A stretch of 64,000 nucleotides of DNA, from assembly GCA_018376445.1 (NCBI GenBank), contig JAHABL010000001.1, positions 62,001-126,000 of the forward strand, in the 5' to 3' direction. The translations under genes and the position numbers were made by a program. Within the stretch, counting starts at the first letter, position 1, and each line of letters starts with the position of its first letter. The notes beneath the pieces are model-generated. The model had not been told where the DNA came from. It worked only from the letters and a program-made list of their open reading frames with translations, and did no database searches. This DNA is from Mycobacteriales bacterium (GTDB lineage: Bacteria; Actinomycetota; Actinomycetes; Mycobacteriales; Mycobacteriaceae). Below are positions 7,782 to 15,882 of the stretch, in pieces.

Positions 7782-9041
7782 GTGAGTGTTTTCGATCGTC
7801 TAGCCGGCCAAGAGGATGTGGTGGCGCAGTTGCAGGCAGCCGCCGCAGCAGCCCGTCAGATGGTGGCCGATACTGTCGAAAACACATCTTCACCTGCAGA
7901 AAGTGGTTCTTCTGGGGATGGTGACGAGGTTGCCCGCGCGAAGATGACGCACGCCTGGCTCTTCACTGGCCCACCGGGATCGGGGCGCTCAATCGCCGCC
8001 CGCTGTTTTGCTGCAGCGTTGCAATGTGAGTCTGCACAAGGCCCAGGGTGTGGGGAGTGCGAGGTGTGCCGGGCGGTCATGGAGGACCGTCATCCCGATG
8101 TGACGGTGGTGCGGCCGGAGGGGTTGACGATTTCCGTCAAGGAGATTCGCGGCATTGTGGCCCGCGCCAGTACTTTCCCTGCGACTGGCCAATGGCAGGT
8201 TGTCATTATTGAGGATGCGGATCGGTTGACGGAGCAGGCCGGTAACGCCCTGCTGAAAGCGGTGGAGGAACCGCCGTCACATACGGTGTTTATTCTCTGT
8301 GCACCCTCGGACGATCCGCAGGACATTATGCTGACGCTGCGTTCTCGGACGCGCCACATTTATGTGCGTATGCCCAGCACTGAGGCGGTGGCGCAGTTGT
8401 TAGAGCGGGATGGGGCGAGTGGGGAGCAGGCTCGCTGGTCGGCGGCGGTGTCGGGTGCTCATATTGGGCGGGCACGGGCGTTGCTGAATTCGGAGGATGC
8501 GCGCGATCGGCGGCGTCGGGTGCTGGAGTTGGGGCAGGCCACCGCCCAGCCGGGGCGTGGCTACGACCTGGCTGTGCAGATGGTGCAGGATGCGCGGGCA
8601 GCAGCTGCTGCCGCCAATAAAGTGTTGTCGGAGGGGGAGACGGAGGAGCTGCGGACGGCCTTGGGTGCGGGTGGTACCGGGAAGGGGGCGGCGGGGGCGC
8701 TGCGCGGTTCGGCGGGGGCGTTGAAGGAGTTGGCGGATGCACAGAAGCGGCGTGAAACCCGTATGGTGCGGGATTCGGTGGATTTGTCGCTGACGGATTT
8801 GGCTACCTTCTACCGGGATGCGTTGGTGCAGGCGACGGGGGCGCGGGTGCAGCCGGTGCATGTGGATGCGCGGCGGGTGACGGCGTCGATGGGGCGGAAG
8901 TTTTCCCCGGAGGCGCTGCTGCGGTGTATTGATGCGGTGATGGCTGCGCGGGTGGAGATCGGCCAGAATGTGAAGCCGGAAGTGGCGGTGGGCGGTATGG
9001 TGGCGCGCATTAGCATGGCGTTGGCGGCTAGCCTGCGTTAG
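7782..9041 (+). CDS. holB: DNA polymerase III subunit delta'
   Basis: A 419-residue clamp-loader subunit of the AAA+ family that helps load the sliding clamp at replication forks. The P-loop is GPPGSGRS, with arginine replacing the usual lysine, as expected for a subunit that does not hydrolyse ATP. A zinc module follows (cysteines in CESAQGPGCGECEVC, near residues 85-100). The sensor/Walker B region reads VVIIEDADRLTEQAGNALLK, and the SRC motif of active clamp-loader subunits is written SRT here. The C-terminal half is the collar domain. It precedes tRNA-Thr and is equivalent to Rv3644c. GTG start, probably leaderless. Confidence 0.93.
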   Translation: MSVFDRLAGQEDVVAQLQAAAAAARQMVADTVENTSSPAESGSSGDGDEVARAKMTHAWLFTGPPGSGRSIAARCFAAALQCESAQGPGCGECEVCRAVMEDRHPDVTVVRPEGLTISVKEIRGIVARASTFPATGQWQVVIIEDADRLTEQAGNALLKAVEEPPSHTVFILCAPSDDPQDIMLTLRSRTRHIYVRMPSTEAVAQLLERDGASGEQARWSAAVSGAHIGRARALLNSEDARDRRRRVLELGQATAQPGRGYDLAVQMVQDARAAAAAANKVLSEGETEELRTALGAGGTGKGAAGALRGSAGALKELADAQKRRETRMVRDSVDLSLTDLATFYRDALVQATGARVQPVHVDARRVTASMGRKFSPEALLRCIDAVMAARVEIGQNVKPEVAVGGMVARISMALAASLR

Positions 9042-9125
9042 CCTGGGCTAGCTTCTGTTGGGGTCGGGTTTTTCTTTACCTGGGGTTCTCCGCTAAAGTT
9101 AACGTGCACTCTTTGGTGAGTGCAG

Positions 9126-9198
9126 GCCGCTTTAGCTCAGTCGGTAGAGCGATTCACTCGTAATGAATAGGTCAGGAGTTCGATTCTCCTAAGCGGCT
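9126..9198 (+). tRNA. tRNA-Thr (anticodon CGT)
   Basis: A full cloverleaf of 73 bases. The acceptor stem GCCGCTT pairs with AAGCGGC, the D arm GCTC pairs with GAGC, and the anticodon stem ATTCA pairs with TGAAT around loop CTCGTAA (anticodon CGT, reading ACG). The T arm is AGGAG-TTCGATT-CTCCT. The discriminator base is T and CCA is not encoded. Confidence 0.97.
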
Positions 9199-9249
9199 CA
9201 TCACACACAACTCGTCGCATCGCAGGTACGCAAAACGCGAGCAGATAAC

Positions 9250-9280
9250 AGTCCCCGCCGGAACGCAGCGGGGACTTTCT
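9250..9280 (+). terminator. rho-independent terminator after tRNA-Thr
   Basis: AGTCCCCGC (9250-9258) pairs perfectly with GCGGGGACT (9268-9276), leaving a 9-base loop, followed by a short T-rich tail (TTCT). It lies 51 bases after the tRNA. The 110 bases from here to the serpin stop codon hold nothing recognisable. Confidence 0.75.
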
Positions 9281-9388
9281 GTATCTTGGCGGTTGTGCGT
9301 CTGGTGCCAGCCCCTGGCCAGGAGCCGGGTATGCCGGCAGCACGTAGGCTGGCAGGTGGTGCGCGGCTGCCAGCAGTGTGCAGGCTGT

Positions 9389-10555
9389 TCAGCTAGCAGA
9401 TGAGGGTTGTGATGGGTGGTGGATAGCCCCCATGTAGACCGGCACATCCGTTGTCTCGTCGCGGACGACTAAGAGGAATGGGTGGTCGCAGACCAGCGGC
9501 GGGCGTGGCGTGCGAGCACCACCATGTGCACAGGCCAGCATCACCATCTCCACGGTGGCGGCAGCTTTGGTTTCTCGCTCGTCCACTTCCAGCAGCACCT
9601 GCTGGACACAGTCGCTGATCCCGCTAACCTCCGGGGACATGGCGCTGAAGTCGGCATTGTCAAAGAGGCTTCCCAAGCCCATTCGGGTGAGGGCAGTGCG
9701 GAGACTCTCGGAGGAACTGGTGCTCACCTTGGGCAGTTTTACTTCGAGTGGCAGGCGGGAAGATTCCAGCATCTCCTGGAGCAACCCCAGGAGAAGCCCG
9801 GGGGTGGCATCGAGGGGGCTGGTGCCGTCGGGGGGAACGATAATATCGCAGGTGAGGCCGCCGTCGTAGGGGAGGGTGGTGGCACGCCACCCTTCGTATT
9901 CGCCGTAGGGGAGGTTTCGGGAGGTATACATCATGCGGCAGGGCTGGCGTTCCCCACTCATGAGGAAGAACTCGTCATCTTCCGTATCCTCGACGCGGAA
10001 CGGCTCCGCCCAAGGGGCAACGAGTGCGAGCGCCGACTGTAGCACCATATCGATGGTGGGGGTGACGGTGATGCCAGAGCGGGGGATGAGCCCCTTGGTG
10101 TTGCGGTAGACCCAGTTATCCAATTTTTCCTGGGCTTTTGCAGTGTTGGTGAAGTCCAGCCGATGCATGGTGCCACCCAGGGTAGCCATGGTGGCGGCGA
10201 ATCCACGCTCAAAGGTGAGGTCACGGCGGGCGACTGCGCGGCAGGCGGTGGAGACCAGGCGGGAGCCTACCGCAAGGGTGTCGGCGATCTCCCGTAGCTG
10301 TGACTTTTCCGTCATTCCGAGGACTTCCAGGAGGTCCTGGAGGGTCTGTCCGGCGGCTCCGGCGGCGGCAGTCGCAAGTGCCAGCTGTAGGCAGGTGGGG
10401 GAGGTGAGGAAATTGCGGCTCTCCGCCACCCGGTCGGCAATTGAACCGGGTTCGTGGGCGATGGACTGCAGGGTGCTGAGCCCCAGGCGGTAGGCCTTGG
10501 GGGCGAGGGCAGTGCGCAGCGGACCATTGCAGGCGGGGAGGGCGTTTCGATTCAC
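9389..10555 (-). CDS. serpin-family protease inhibitor homologue
   Basis: A 388-residue serpin. Family landmarks run the full length: TSPTCLQLALATAAAGAAG near residue 52 (helix B/C region), LDNWVYRNTKGLI near residue 145, the central region LPLEVKLPKVSTSSSESL, the hinge DERETKAAAT before the reactive-centre loop, and the C-terminal signature HPFLLVVRDETT. Serpins trap serine or cysteine proteases by loop insertion. No signal peptide is visible, so the product should be cytoplasmic. The loop between hinge and HPF is about six residues longer than in alpha-1-antitrypsin; the usual 17-residue count from the hinge glutamate puts Cys at P1, but an Arg further along is an alternative. The start is GTG with a -10-like TAGGGT 6 bases upstream. 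Divergent from the DyP gene. Confidence 0.88.
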   Translation of the reverse strand: MNRNALPACNGPLRTALAPKAYRLGLSTLQSIAHEPGSIADRVAESRNFLTSPTCLQLALATAAAGAAGQTLQDLLEVLGMTEKSQLREIADTLAVGSRLVSTACRAVARRDLTFERGFAATMATLGGTMHRLDFTNTAKAQEKLDNWVYRNTKGLIPRSGITVTPTIDMVLQSALALVAPWAEPFRVEDTEDDEFFLMSGERQPCRMMYTSRNLPYGEYEGWRATTLPYDGGLTCDIIVPPDGTSPLDATPGLLLGLLQEMLESSRLPLEVKLPKVSTSSSESLRTALTRMGLGSLFDNADFSAMSPEVSGISDCVQQVLLEVDERETKAAATVEMVMLACAHGGARTPRPPLVCDHPFLLVVRDETTDVPVYMGAIHHPSQPSSAS

Positions 10556-10624
10556 TCCTCTACCCTACGTCCTTCGCCTCAATTTGCAGGGAAGGCGCCT
10601 GCGCTGCTGAGTAGAATGAAAGGC
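10556..10624. promoter_or_regulatory. divergent leaderless promoter pair, serpin / DyP
   Basis: This 69-base gap separates two divergent start codons. Leftward, TAGGGT (10567-10562) is 6 bases from the serpin GTG. Rightward, TAGAAT (10612-10617) is 7 bases from the DyP ATG at 10625. Shared control of the two genes is possible. Confidence 0.45.
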
Positions 10625-11536
10625 ATGAATACACAGTCTGGAGTGTTTGCCTTCGGGGCAACAGAACACCTCTTTCTCACTTTCGATTTGACTGCCGGGG
10701 CCGATGTCCAGGAGGCATTGCAGATTCTCGCCCAGGCGGGTAATCCCGCTACTACCGACATGGTGAACGTGGTGGTGGGTGTACGCCCGAGCCTGTGGGC
10801 GGAGGTTGCGGACGCTGCGGATGTACCGTCTGATGTTCATGACTACACGGAGACCAAGGGCGAAGGCGTTACCGCCATGCCCGCTGAGCAGCACGACTTT
10901 TGGATCTGGATTAGCGCTGCCGGTATGGATGCTTGCTGGGACTGGGCTAAGCAGACCATCATTGCCTTCGGTTCGAATGCGGAGCTGACCTCTGAGCATC
11001 GCGGCTGGGGCTACCACGGCAACCAGGATCTGACGGGGTTCGTGGATGGTACCGAGAACCCGGGCCGGCTGGAGGCACCCCAGCATGTGGCTATCCCGGA
11101 GGGGAAGCCGGGTGCTGGCGCCTCCATTCTTCTCTTCCAGCCCTACGAGCACACCAAGTTCAACTGGTACGAAACCAGCATTGAGGAGCAGGAAAAAGCT
11201 ATTGGCCGTACCAAGCTCGAGAATATTGAGTTTGATGATGATGTGAAGCCGCTGTCTGCCCATGTCGCTCGCACCAATATCGATACCGATGAGGTGGAGG
11301 TGAAGGTGTGGCGCCGCAATGTGGCCTACGGCGATATGCGCCGCCACGGCACACTGTTTGTGGGCTTCACCAATGAGCAGTGGAAGCTGGAGGACATGCT
11401 GGACCGTATGGCTGGCGTTGACGGTGTGCACGACTCCATCATGAACTTTATGAAGGTCACTGGTTCCGCCTGGTTTGTTATCCCCAGTGTGGAGGGCCTG
11501 CTGAAGTTCCTCCCCGAGGACGATGACGAGGAGTAG
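10625..11536 (+). CDS. DyP-type heme peroxidase
   Basis: A 303-residue dye-decolorizing peroxidase, which uses hydrogen peroxide and heme to oxidise varied substrates. The distal aspartate is Asp141 in FVDGTENP; the proximal heme histidine is expected in SAHVAR, and the conserved Arg/Asn pair in VWRRN. Length and motifs fit the B-type/YfeX-like group. The ATG at 10625 is chosen because TAGAAT sits 7 bases upstream; ATG at 10616 falls inside that box. No signal peptide and no encapsulin-targeting tail (the C-terminus is acidic, EDDDEE), and no encapsulin gene is nearby, so a free cytoplasmic enzyme is likely. A bidirectional terminator follows. Confidence 0.92.
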   Translation: MNTQSGVFAFGATEHLFLTFDLTAGADVQEALQILAQAGNPATTDMVNVVVGVRPSLWAEVADAADVPSDVHDYTETKGEGVTAMPAEQHDFWIWISAAGMDACWDWAKQTIIAFGSNAELTSEHRGWGYHGNQDLTGFVDGTENPGRLEAPQHVAIPEGKPGAGASILLFQPYEHTKFNWYETSIEEQEKAIGRTKLENIEFDDDVKPLSAHVARTNIDTDEVEVKVWRRNVAYGDMRRHGTLFVGFTNEQWKLEDMLDRMAGVDGVHDSIMNFMKVTGSAWFVIPSVEGLLKFLPEDDDEE

Positions 11537-11587
11537 TCGCGCACGTACTAGCGTTGCGCAGGCGCCGTCACCATCCTGACTGCAAAC

Positions 11588-11624
11588 AACTGCCGCCCCG
11601 GACTGAAATCCGTGGGCGGCAGTT
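11588..11624. terminator. bidirectional terminator between DyP and lipase genes
   Basis: AACTGCCGCCC (11588-11598) pairs with GGGCGGCAGTT (11614-11624), with a further CGGA/TCCG pairing inside the loop. It lies between convergent 3' ends. Confidence 0.75.
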
Positions 11625-11668
11625 GGTTATGTGGGCAAATAATGGCGAGGGCGTACGAGGGCGGAGTA

Positions 11669-12901
11669 TTAGCTCTGCATGACGCGTGCCACGAACGGGG
11701 TGGAGTCCTTGAGGGATCCGTTTACCGTCTGGCTGTGGTCATACTTGGGGTAGAGGTGGAATTCCACCGGTTCCCCACGCAGGTACATTTCCGTCACGAG
11801 GCTGATGGCGAAGGGTGCGGGGACGTCAACGTCCTTGAGGCCCTGGCCGACGAAGATTGGACGGTCGTAGCCGGAAGCCGGGGTTCCCATGTACTCCTGC
11901 AGAGCCTTATGGATGCCGGGGATGGAGAGCAGCGGCTTGGCGAAGAGGCTGCTCAGGGACACCTTCTGGTCGTCGAGTGCTTTGTGGAGGGAACCGTAGC
12001 AGAGGGTCTCGGACTGCTTGACCCACTTCAGGCCCTCCTTGTTGAGCACCTGGTTCACCTTCATGTCGGGGCGGGCATCCCGGAACCCGGCCAGTACGTA
12101 GAGGATGTAGCTGGTCATGCCTGCGCCCACGTCGAACGGCGGGAAGTGCGGGCCAGCAAACTGCAGCACATCTTCGATGTGGGCAGGGGTGCCGGTGGAG
12201 ACGCCGCCGCGGTAATCCACGCCGGAGCCTTTACCGAATTCGGTAGCATAGCGGGCGGTGTTCATGGCCACGCCGCCACCCTGGGACTGGCCCACCACAA
12301 CCCACTTCGGGGAGAACTTGGCGAGGGCGGAGCGCTGGGCGGCGATGACGGAGTCCACTACGTTATGTGCGGAGGTCTTGCCGTCTAGGTAGGCCATCAG
12401 GCCGGGAGTGCCGAGGCCGACATAGTCGGTGGCGACGACGGCGTAGCCCTGGTTCAGCCAGTGATCTAGGTACTTGACGTCGCGGAGGTAGCGGTCACCG
12501 GCGGAGGGGGTGCAGGCGTCACCGAGGCCCACGGTGCCGTGTGCCCACGCCACGATGCGGTAGCCGCCGGCTGGGGCAGGCTTCTTGGGGAGGAAGATGG
12601 CGCCGGTGGAGACGGCCATTTTGCCGTGGGAGTTCTGCGAGGTGTAGAGAATACGGCTGGCCTTCGCGGCGGCAGGGAGCCAGGCTCCCTTGTCGAGGGG
12701 GACTTCGCGGAGGAGGGTACCGTTCTTCTGGGGGATGGGTCCGCGGTAGTGGGAGACATCCATACCAGACCAGAGGGGGACGGGCTGTCCCGGCTTAATG
12801 GGGTCAGCTCCAGCGGCGCCCACACCACCAGCGAGGAGGGCGGCGGTTGTCACAAGGGCGGTTGCACTGGAAAATATACGGTTGCGAATGGACTTCTTCA
12901 T
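11669..12901 (-). CDS. secreted lipase, LIP (Candida-type secretory lipase) family
   Basis: A 410-residue alpha/beta-hydrolase that would hydrolyse triacylglycerols outside the cell. The N-terminus is a signal peptide (MKKSIRNR followed by a hydrophobic stretch, with likely cleavage after AGA near residue 32). The nucleophile elbow is GQSQG with Ser206; candidate acid and histidine are the Asp in GLKDVDVP and the His in YDHSQT near residue 392. HGTVG near residue 121 matches the oxyanion region of the family. It stands alone between a terminator and a 314-base non-coding region. First of several extracellular lipases in this part of the window. Confidence 0.88.
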   Translation of the reverse strand: MKKSIRNRIFSSATALVTTAALLAGGVGAAGADPIKPGQPVPLWSGMDVSHYRGPIPQKNGTLLREVPLDKGAWLPAAAKASRILYTSQNSHGKMAVSTGAIFLPKKPAPAGGYRIVAWAHGTVGLGDACTPSAGDRYLRDVKYLDHWLNQGYAVVATDYVGLGTPGLMAYLDGKTSAHNVVDSVIAAQRSALAKFSPKWVVVGQSQGGGVAMNTARYATEFGKGSGVDYRGGVSTGTPAHIEDVLQFAGPHFPPFDVGAGMTSYILYVLAGFRDARPDMKVNQVLNKEGLKWVKQSETLCYGSLHKALDDQKVSLSSLFAKPLLSIPGIHKALQEYMGTPASGYDRPIFVGQGLKDVDVPAPFAISLVTEMYLRGEPVEFHLYPKYDHSQTVNGSLKDSTPFVARVMQS

Positions 12902-13215
12902 AGTTACTAGACAATCACATAGCGCAGAAAAAATCCGACTTTAAACCACTCTGAACAGAGCTTTATAGGGAAAATGATCGATAACAAACTGGTCAAGTGT
13001 CAAAGAATTTAGGTTGCTAGCGGCTGCTGTGTTGGTAAATATTGGAGTAATCCCTGCTAGGCTTCGGTCTCGCTGGCAGCGAAAAGACTGACAAGCCCCT
13101 GTGGATTCCTTAGACTTGATGATGTAAGGACGAGCCTTGTGCTCGTAGCAAAGTCCTCCTTGTGAGGGTATACAAACGTACAAGTCCCTCCGGGGACTGA
13201 TGAAAGGAATAGCTC
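12902..13215. other. non-coding region between lipase and glsB-like gene
   Basis: No open reading frame with coding character is seen in these 314 bases. They must hold promoters for the leftward lipase and the rightward GlsB-like gene. TCGCTGGCAGCGA (13070-13082) is an inverted repeat whose core, CGCTGGCAGCG, is one base from the ClgR operator consensus of corynebacteria. GGGTAT near 13157 could be a -10 of a stress sigma factor, but I find no matching -35. Confidence 0.5.
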
Positions 13216-13479
13216 ATGGAGCTCGCATTCGGTTTCCTCGGTTGGATTATTTTCGGCGGCATTGCTGGCTGGCTCGCTTCTAAGGTCATGAAGACCGACG
13301 AGCAGATGGGTATCTGGGCCAACATTGGTGCTGGCGTTGCCGGTGGTCTTATCGGTGGTGCCATTCTCGGTTTCGTCCTCGGTGCGGACCACGCTGGCTT
13401 CTTCTGGAGCTTCGTCACTGCTTTTGTCGGCGCCTGCCTGGTGATCTGGGTCGTCAAGGCTGTGAAGGGCCGGAAGTAA
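13216..13479 (+). CDS. GlsB/YeaQ/YmgE family small membrane protein
   Basis: An 87-residue hydrophobic protein of the transglycosylase-associated (GlsB/YeaQ/YmgE) family. It has three membrane segments rich in glycine and the family signature GGIAGWLASKVM at residues 14-25, ending in a short basic tail KAVKGRK. Members are stress-associated inner-membrane proteins whose biochemical role is not established. A Shine-Dalgarno AAAGGAA lies 8 bases before the ATG. It is monocistronic, ending at a 27-bp perfect hairpin. Confidence 0.9.
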   Translation: MELAFGFLGWIIFGGIAGWLASKVMKTDEQMGIWANIGAGVAGGLIGGAILGFVLGADHAGFFWSFVTAFVGACLVIWVVKAVKGRK

Positions 13480-13505
13480 TCCACGCCCTGCGTCCCCCGA
13501 CGCAA

Positions 13506-13565
13506 CCCATACAGATACAGTGAATGCCCCCGCGGTTACGGGGGCATTCACTGTATCTGTATGGG
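13506..13565. terminator. 27-bp perfect hairpin between convergent genes
   Basis: Positions 13506-13532 and 13539-13565 are perfectly complementary over 27 bp around a 6-base loop (CGGTTA). It lies between the GlsB-like gene and the convergent lipase. The stem is far longer than usual for a terminator and lacks a strong T-run, although it is correctly placed to stop transcription from both sides. Confidence 0.75.
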
Positions 13566-13583
13566 CGTTGTGCGAGCAGAATG

Positions 13584-14570
13584 CTAGGGGGCGGTGTAGT
13601 CGGATTGGCCAGCGTCGCCGGCAAATCCGTTGTTTTCGCCCTTGTGGCTCTTACCGACCCACCCGTTGGGAACCTCCCACGGGGTGCTTGTGCAGTTAGC
13701 CGGCTGGTTGCGCAGTGCACGCAGAATAACCGGGCGCGCAATGGGATCCTCGATCATGCCCGAGTGCGTGATCTCGTGGTCCACGCGGCACACGTCCTGG
13801 ATGACGACATTCTGCACGGTGGCACCAGGTCCGGATTTCATCATGCCGGTGGTATATGGGGTGGCGGTCTTGTCGTCCTTAGTCATCAGGCTGGCGTAGT
13901 GAACGCCGGGCATGGTGTCGGGAATAGACTTGGCATAGGCGATGGTGGGGGAGTCCCACAACTGGAATTCCGCCGGCGGAGATGCGAAGAACCCAATGGC
14001 TTCAGGAAGGATCGGGTACTTGTGGGGGCCAAATGCTCCTTTGCCGTCCATGTCGGTGCCCTTCAACGTGGGGGTGATGAGCACCGCATTGTTGACGTAG
14101 CGGTTGGCCTTGTACTTGTAGATCCACAGTTTGACGAGCAGACCGCCCTGGGAGTGGGCTGCAACATTCACCTTTTTGGCACCGGTCTTACGCATCACCA
14201 TCTTGACGTAGGCGTCGATCTCTTTGAGGGAGGTGTCGACATCCTGGACGGCGTAGCGTTCGCGGTACTTTTCGAAGATGGCGTCCTCGTTGTAGCCGAA
14301 GTTTAGTGCCCACACGCACATGCCGTTCTGGCGTAGGTAGGGGGTTAGGTACTTCCACTTTTGGGCATTGGCCCACGTGCCGTGAATAAGAACGATAGGG
14401 TAGGGGTCTTTTTTGGTCAGAGTGCAGTGGGGGTCGCTAATTTCGGGGACGGTGTATCCCGGGCCAGGGAGGATAGCCGCCTGGGCCACCGGCGTGGTGG
14501 TGAGGCTAACACCGAGCACTGCAGTCAAGGCTGCAGACACGCATGCAACAGTCTTCTTCATAGCTCTCAT
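13584..14570 (-). CDS. secreted class 2 lipase (alpha/beta hydrolase)
   Basis: A 328-residue secreted lipase. A signal peptide covers about the first 31 residues, with a likely cut after AQA. VLIHGTWANAQKW near residue 60 is the oxyanion segment; the nucleophile motif is AHSQG (Ser140), the AHSxG form also known in Bacillus lipases. The histidine candidate lies in VDHEITHSG near residue 280. The start codon is 7 bases after the stop of the upstream paralogue (14578-15648), so the two form an operon; a second ATG at 14561 is equally possible. The region after residue 305 is Gly/Asn-rich and not part of the fold. Its paralogue shares the order HGTWANAQKW, H-S-Q and PDTMPGV. Confidence 0.9.
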   Translation of the reverse strand: MRAMKKTVACVSAALTAVLGVSLTTTPVAQAAILPGPGYTVPEISDPHCTLTKKDPYPIVLIHGTWANAQKWKYLTPYLRQNGMCVWALNFGYNEDAIFEKYRERYAVQDVDTSLKEIDAYVKMVMRKTGAKKVNVAAHSQGGLLVKLWIYKYKANRYVNNAVLITPTLKGTDMDGKGAFGPHKYPILPEAIGFFASPPAEFQLWDSPTIAYAKSIPDTMPGVHYASLMTKDDKTATPYTTGMMKSGPGATVQNVVIQDVCRVDHEITHSGMIEDPIARPVILRALRNQPANCTSTPWEVPNGWVGKSHKGENNGFAGDAGQSDYTAP

Positions 14571-14577
14571 TCTAGAT

Positions 14578-15648
14578 TTACAGTGCCCACTGGGTGTCGG
14601 AACACGTCACCTTCTTATCCTGTAGTGCTCGCAGTACAAGCACTTGAACAGCCTGGTTCGTGGTGAGCTTGTTGTGGTCGAGCATCTCGCCGGGCTTGCA
14701 GACGTTTTCCACAGTGACATTGGTGACGGTGGCGCCGCGGACAGGCTTCAGGAAGGTTGCGTAGTAGGGGGTAGAGGTGGTGTCGTACTTGGTGGCCAGT
14801 GCGGTGTAGCGCACACCCGGCATGGTGTCAGGCAGCGAGTTGATGTACCGCACCATGGGGGAGCCAACTAGTTGCTGCATGGCGGCGCTGGAGAGGACGG
14901 CGGAGAGGCTGGTGGCGAGGGCGGGGTTGTCCCAGACGGGGAAAGTCGAAAGCCCCATCATGGTGGTGCCGTGGTTTGTGCCTGCGAGGGTGATGGAGTG
15001 CTGGGTGCGCAGGTTTCCGCGGAAATCATGCATCCACAGGTGGAAGACCAGGCCGGCTTGGGAGTGTCCCACGAGGTCAACTTTCTTAGCGCCGGTGAGC
15101 TTCAGGACCTGGTTGACATAGTTGTTGAGCTCAATGGCGGAAGAATAGATGTTGTTGGTGGCGAACTTGCCGTCCTTGGGGTTGTTGTAAAGGCTGGAGC
15201 GGGCGTCGAACCCATAGTTCATGGCGAACACGCAGTAGCCGTGCTTCTGCAGGTAGGGTGCGAGCACATTCCACTTTTGGGCGTTGGCCCAGGTACCGTG
15301 TACGAGCACGACGGGGTTGGGGTGTTCTTTGGTGAGTGTGCATCCGGGGGTGCGGATTTCCGGGATGGCACGGTAGGCGCTGGCATCGGGGATCTCGAGG
15401 TTGAGGGTGGTGTCGTAGGGCCAGGGTTTGCCGGTGGTGACGCCGGCTGCTTTGCGGGCCTGGGTGAGGGTGGTGTCGGGGCCGTACTGTCCTTGGTGGA
15501 CGGGGACGGTGGGGGCGGTGCGGAGGAAGCTGTCATCGGTGCCGGGAGTGGCGGTGAGGGGGGCTGCCTGAGCGGCGGTGATAGTGCTGGTGAGGATGGC
15601 GCAGCTGGCGAGAAGGCTGGTTGCTGCACGAATTGTGGTGTTATGCAT
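14578..15648 (-). CDS. secreted class 2 lipase with GHSQA nucleophile motif
   Basis: A 356-residue paralogue of the downstream gene and the first gene of the pair. The start at 15648 (MHNTT) is chosen because AGGA lies 9 bases upstream and a signal peptide follows at once, ending near TAAQA; the open frame upstream of it looks non-coding. An extra segment of about 60 residues separates the signal from the catalytic domain. HGTWANAQKW is conserved; the nucleophile elbow is GHSQA, where alanine replaces the last glycine of GxSxG. The histidine candidate is in MLDHNKLT. A degraded fragment with the same signal-peptide sequence lies at about 17260-17392. Confidence 0.88.
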   Translation of the reverse strand: MHNTTIRAATSLLASCAILTSTITAAQAAPLTATPGTDDSFLRTAPTVPVHQGQYGPDTTLTQARKAAGVTTGKPWPYDTTLNLEIPDASAYRAIPEIRTPGCTLTKEHPNPVVLVHGTWANAQKWNVLAPYLQKHGYCVFAMNYGFDARSSLYNNPKDGKFATNNIYSSAIELNNYVNQVLKLTGAKKVDLVGHSQAGLVFHLWMHDFRGNLRTQHSITLAGTNHGTTMMGLSTFPVWDNPALATSLSAVLSSAAMQQLVGSPMVRYINSLPDTMPGVRYTALATKYDTTSTPYYATFLKPVRGATVTNVTVENVCKPGEMLDHNKLTTNQAVQVLVLRALQDKKVTCSDTQWAL

Positions 15649-15810
15649 AAGGAGATCCTGGTGACACGACCCTGCTGCGCGGTCTGGAAGGGCCAATTGA
15701 TACATGGGTAATCGTTGACGGGCGTAGTGAATCGGTCAAGGAGTATTGCCGAGAGTGGCAATTATGTGACGCGGGCGACAGTTGCTAGAGGGAGAGGATA
15801 GCGTTGCCCC

Positions 15811-15852
15811 TTGACGAAACGCACCAAAATGGTATCATTTTGATGTTAGGAT
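15811..15852 (+). promoter_or_regulatory. SPFH operon promoter with palindromic operator
   Basis: TTGACG (15811-15816) and TATCAT (15833-15838) are 16 bases apart. The inverted repeat CAAAATGGTATCATTTTG (arms 15824-15830 and 15835-15841) lies across the -10. This is where an autoregulatory repressor would bind, and the operon's second gene encodes a ribbon-helix-helix protein. Confidence 0.55.
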
Positions 15853-15882
15853 ATGCGTGCAGCCACAGGAGAAGTGATCGAC

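Noticed and set aside
11612..12388. 258-residue open frame antisense to the first LIP-family lipase
   Set aside because: Gly/Val/His-rich mirror of the lipase coding strand, with no ribosome-binding site.
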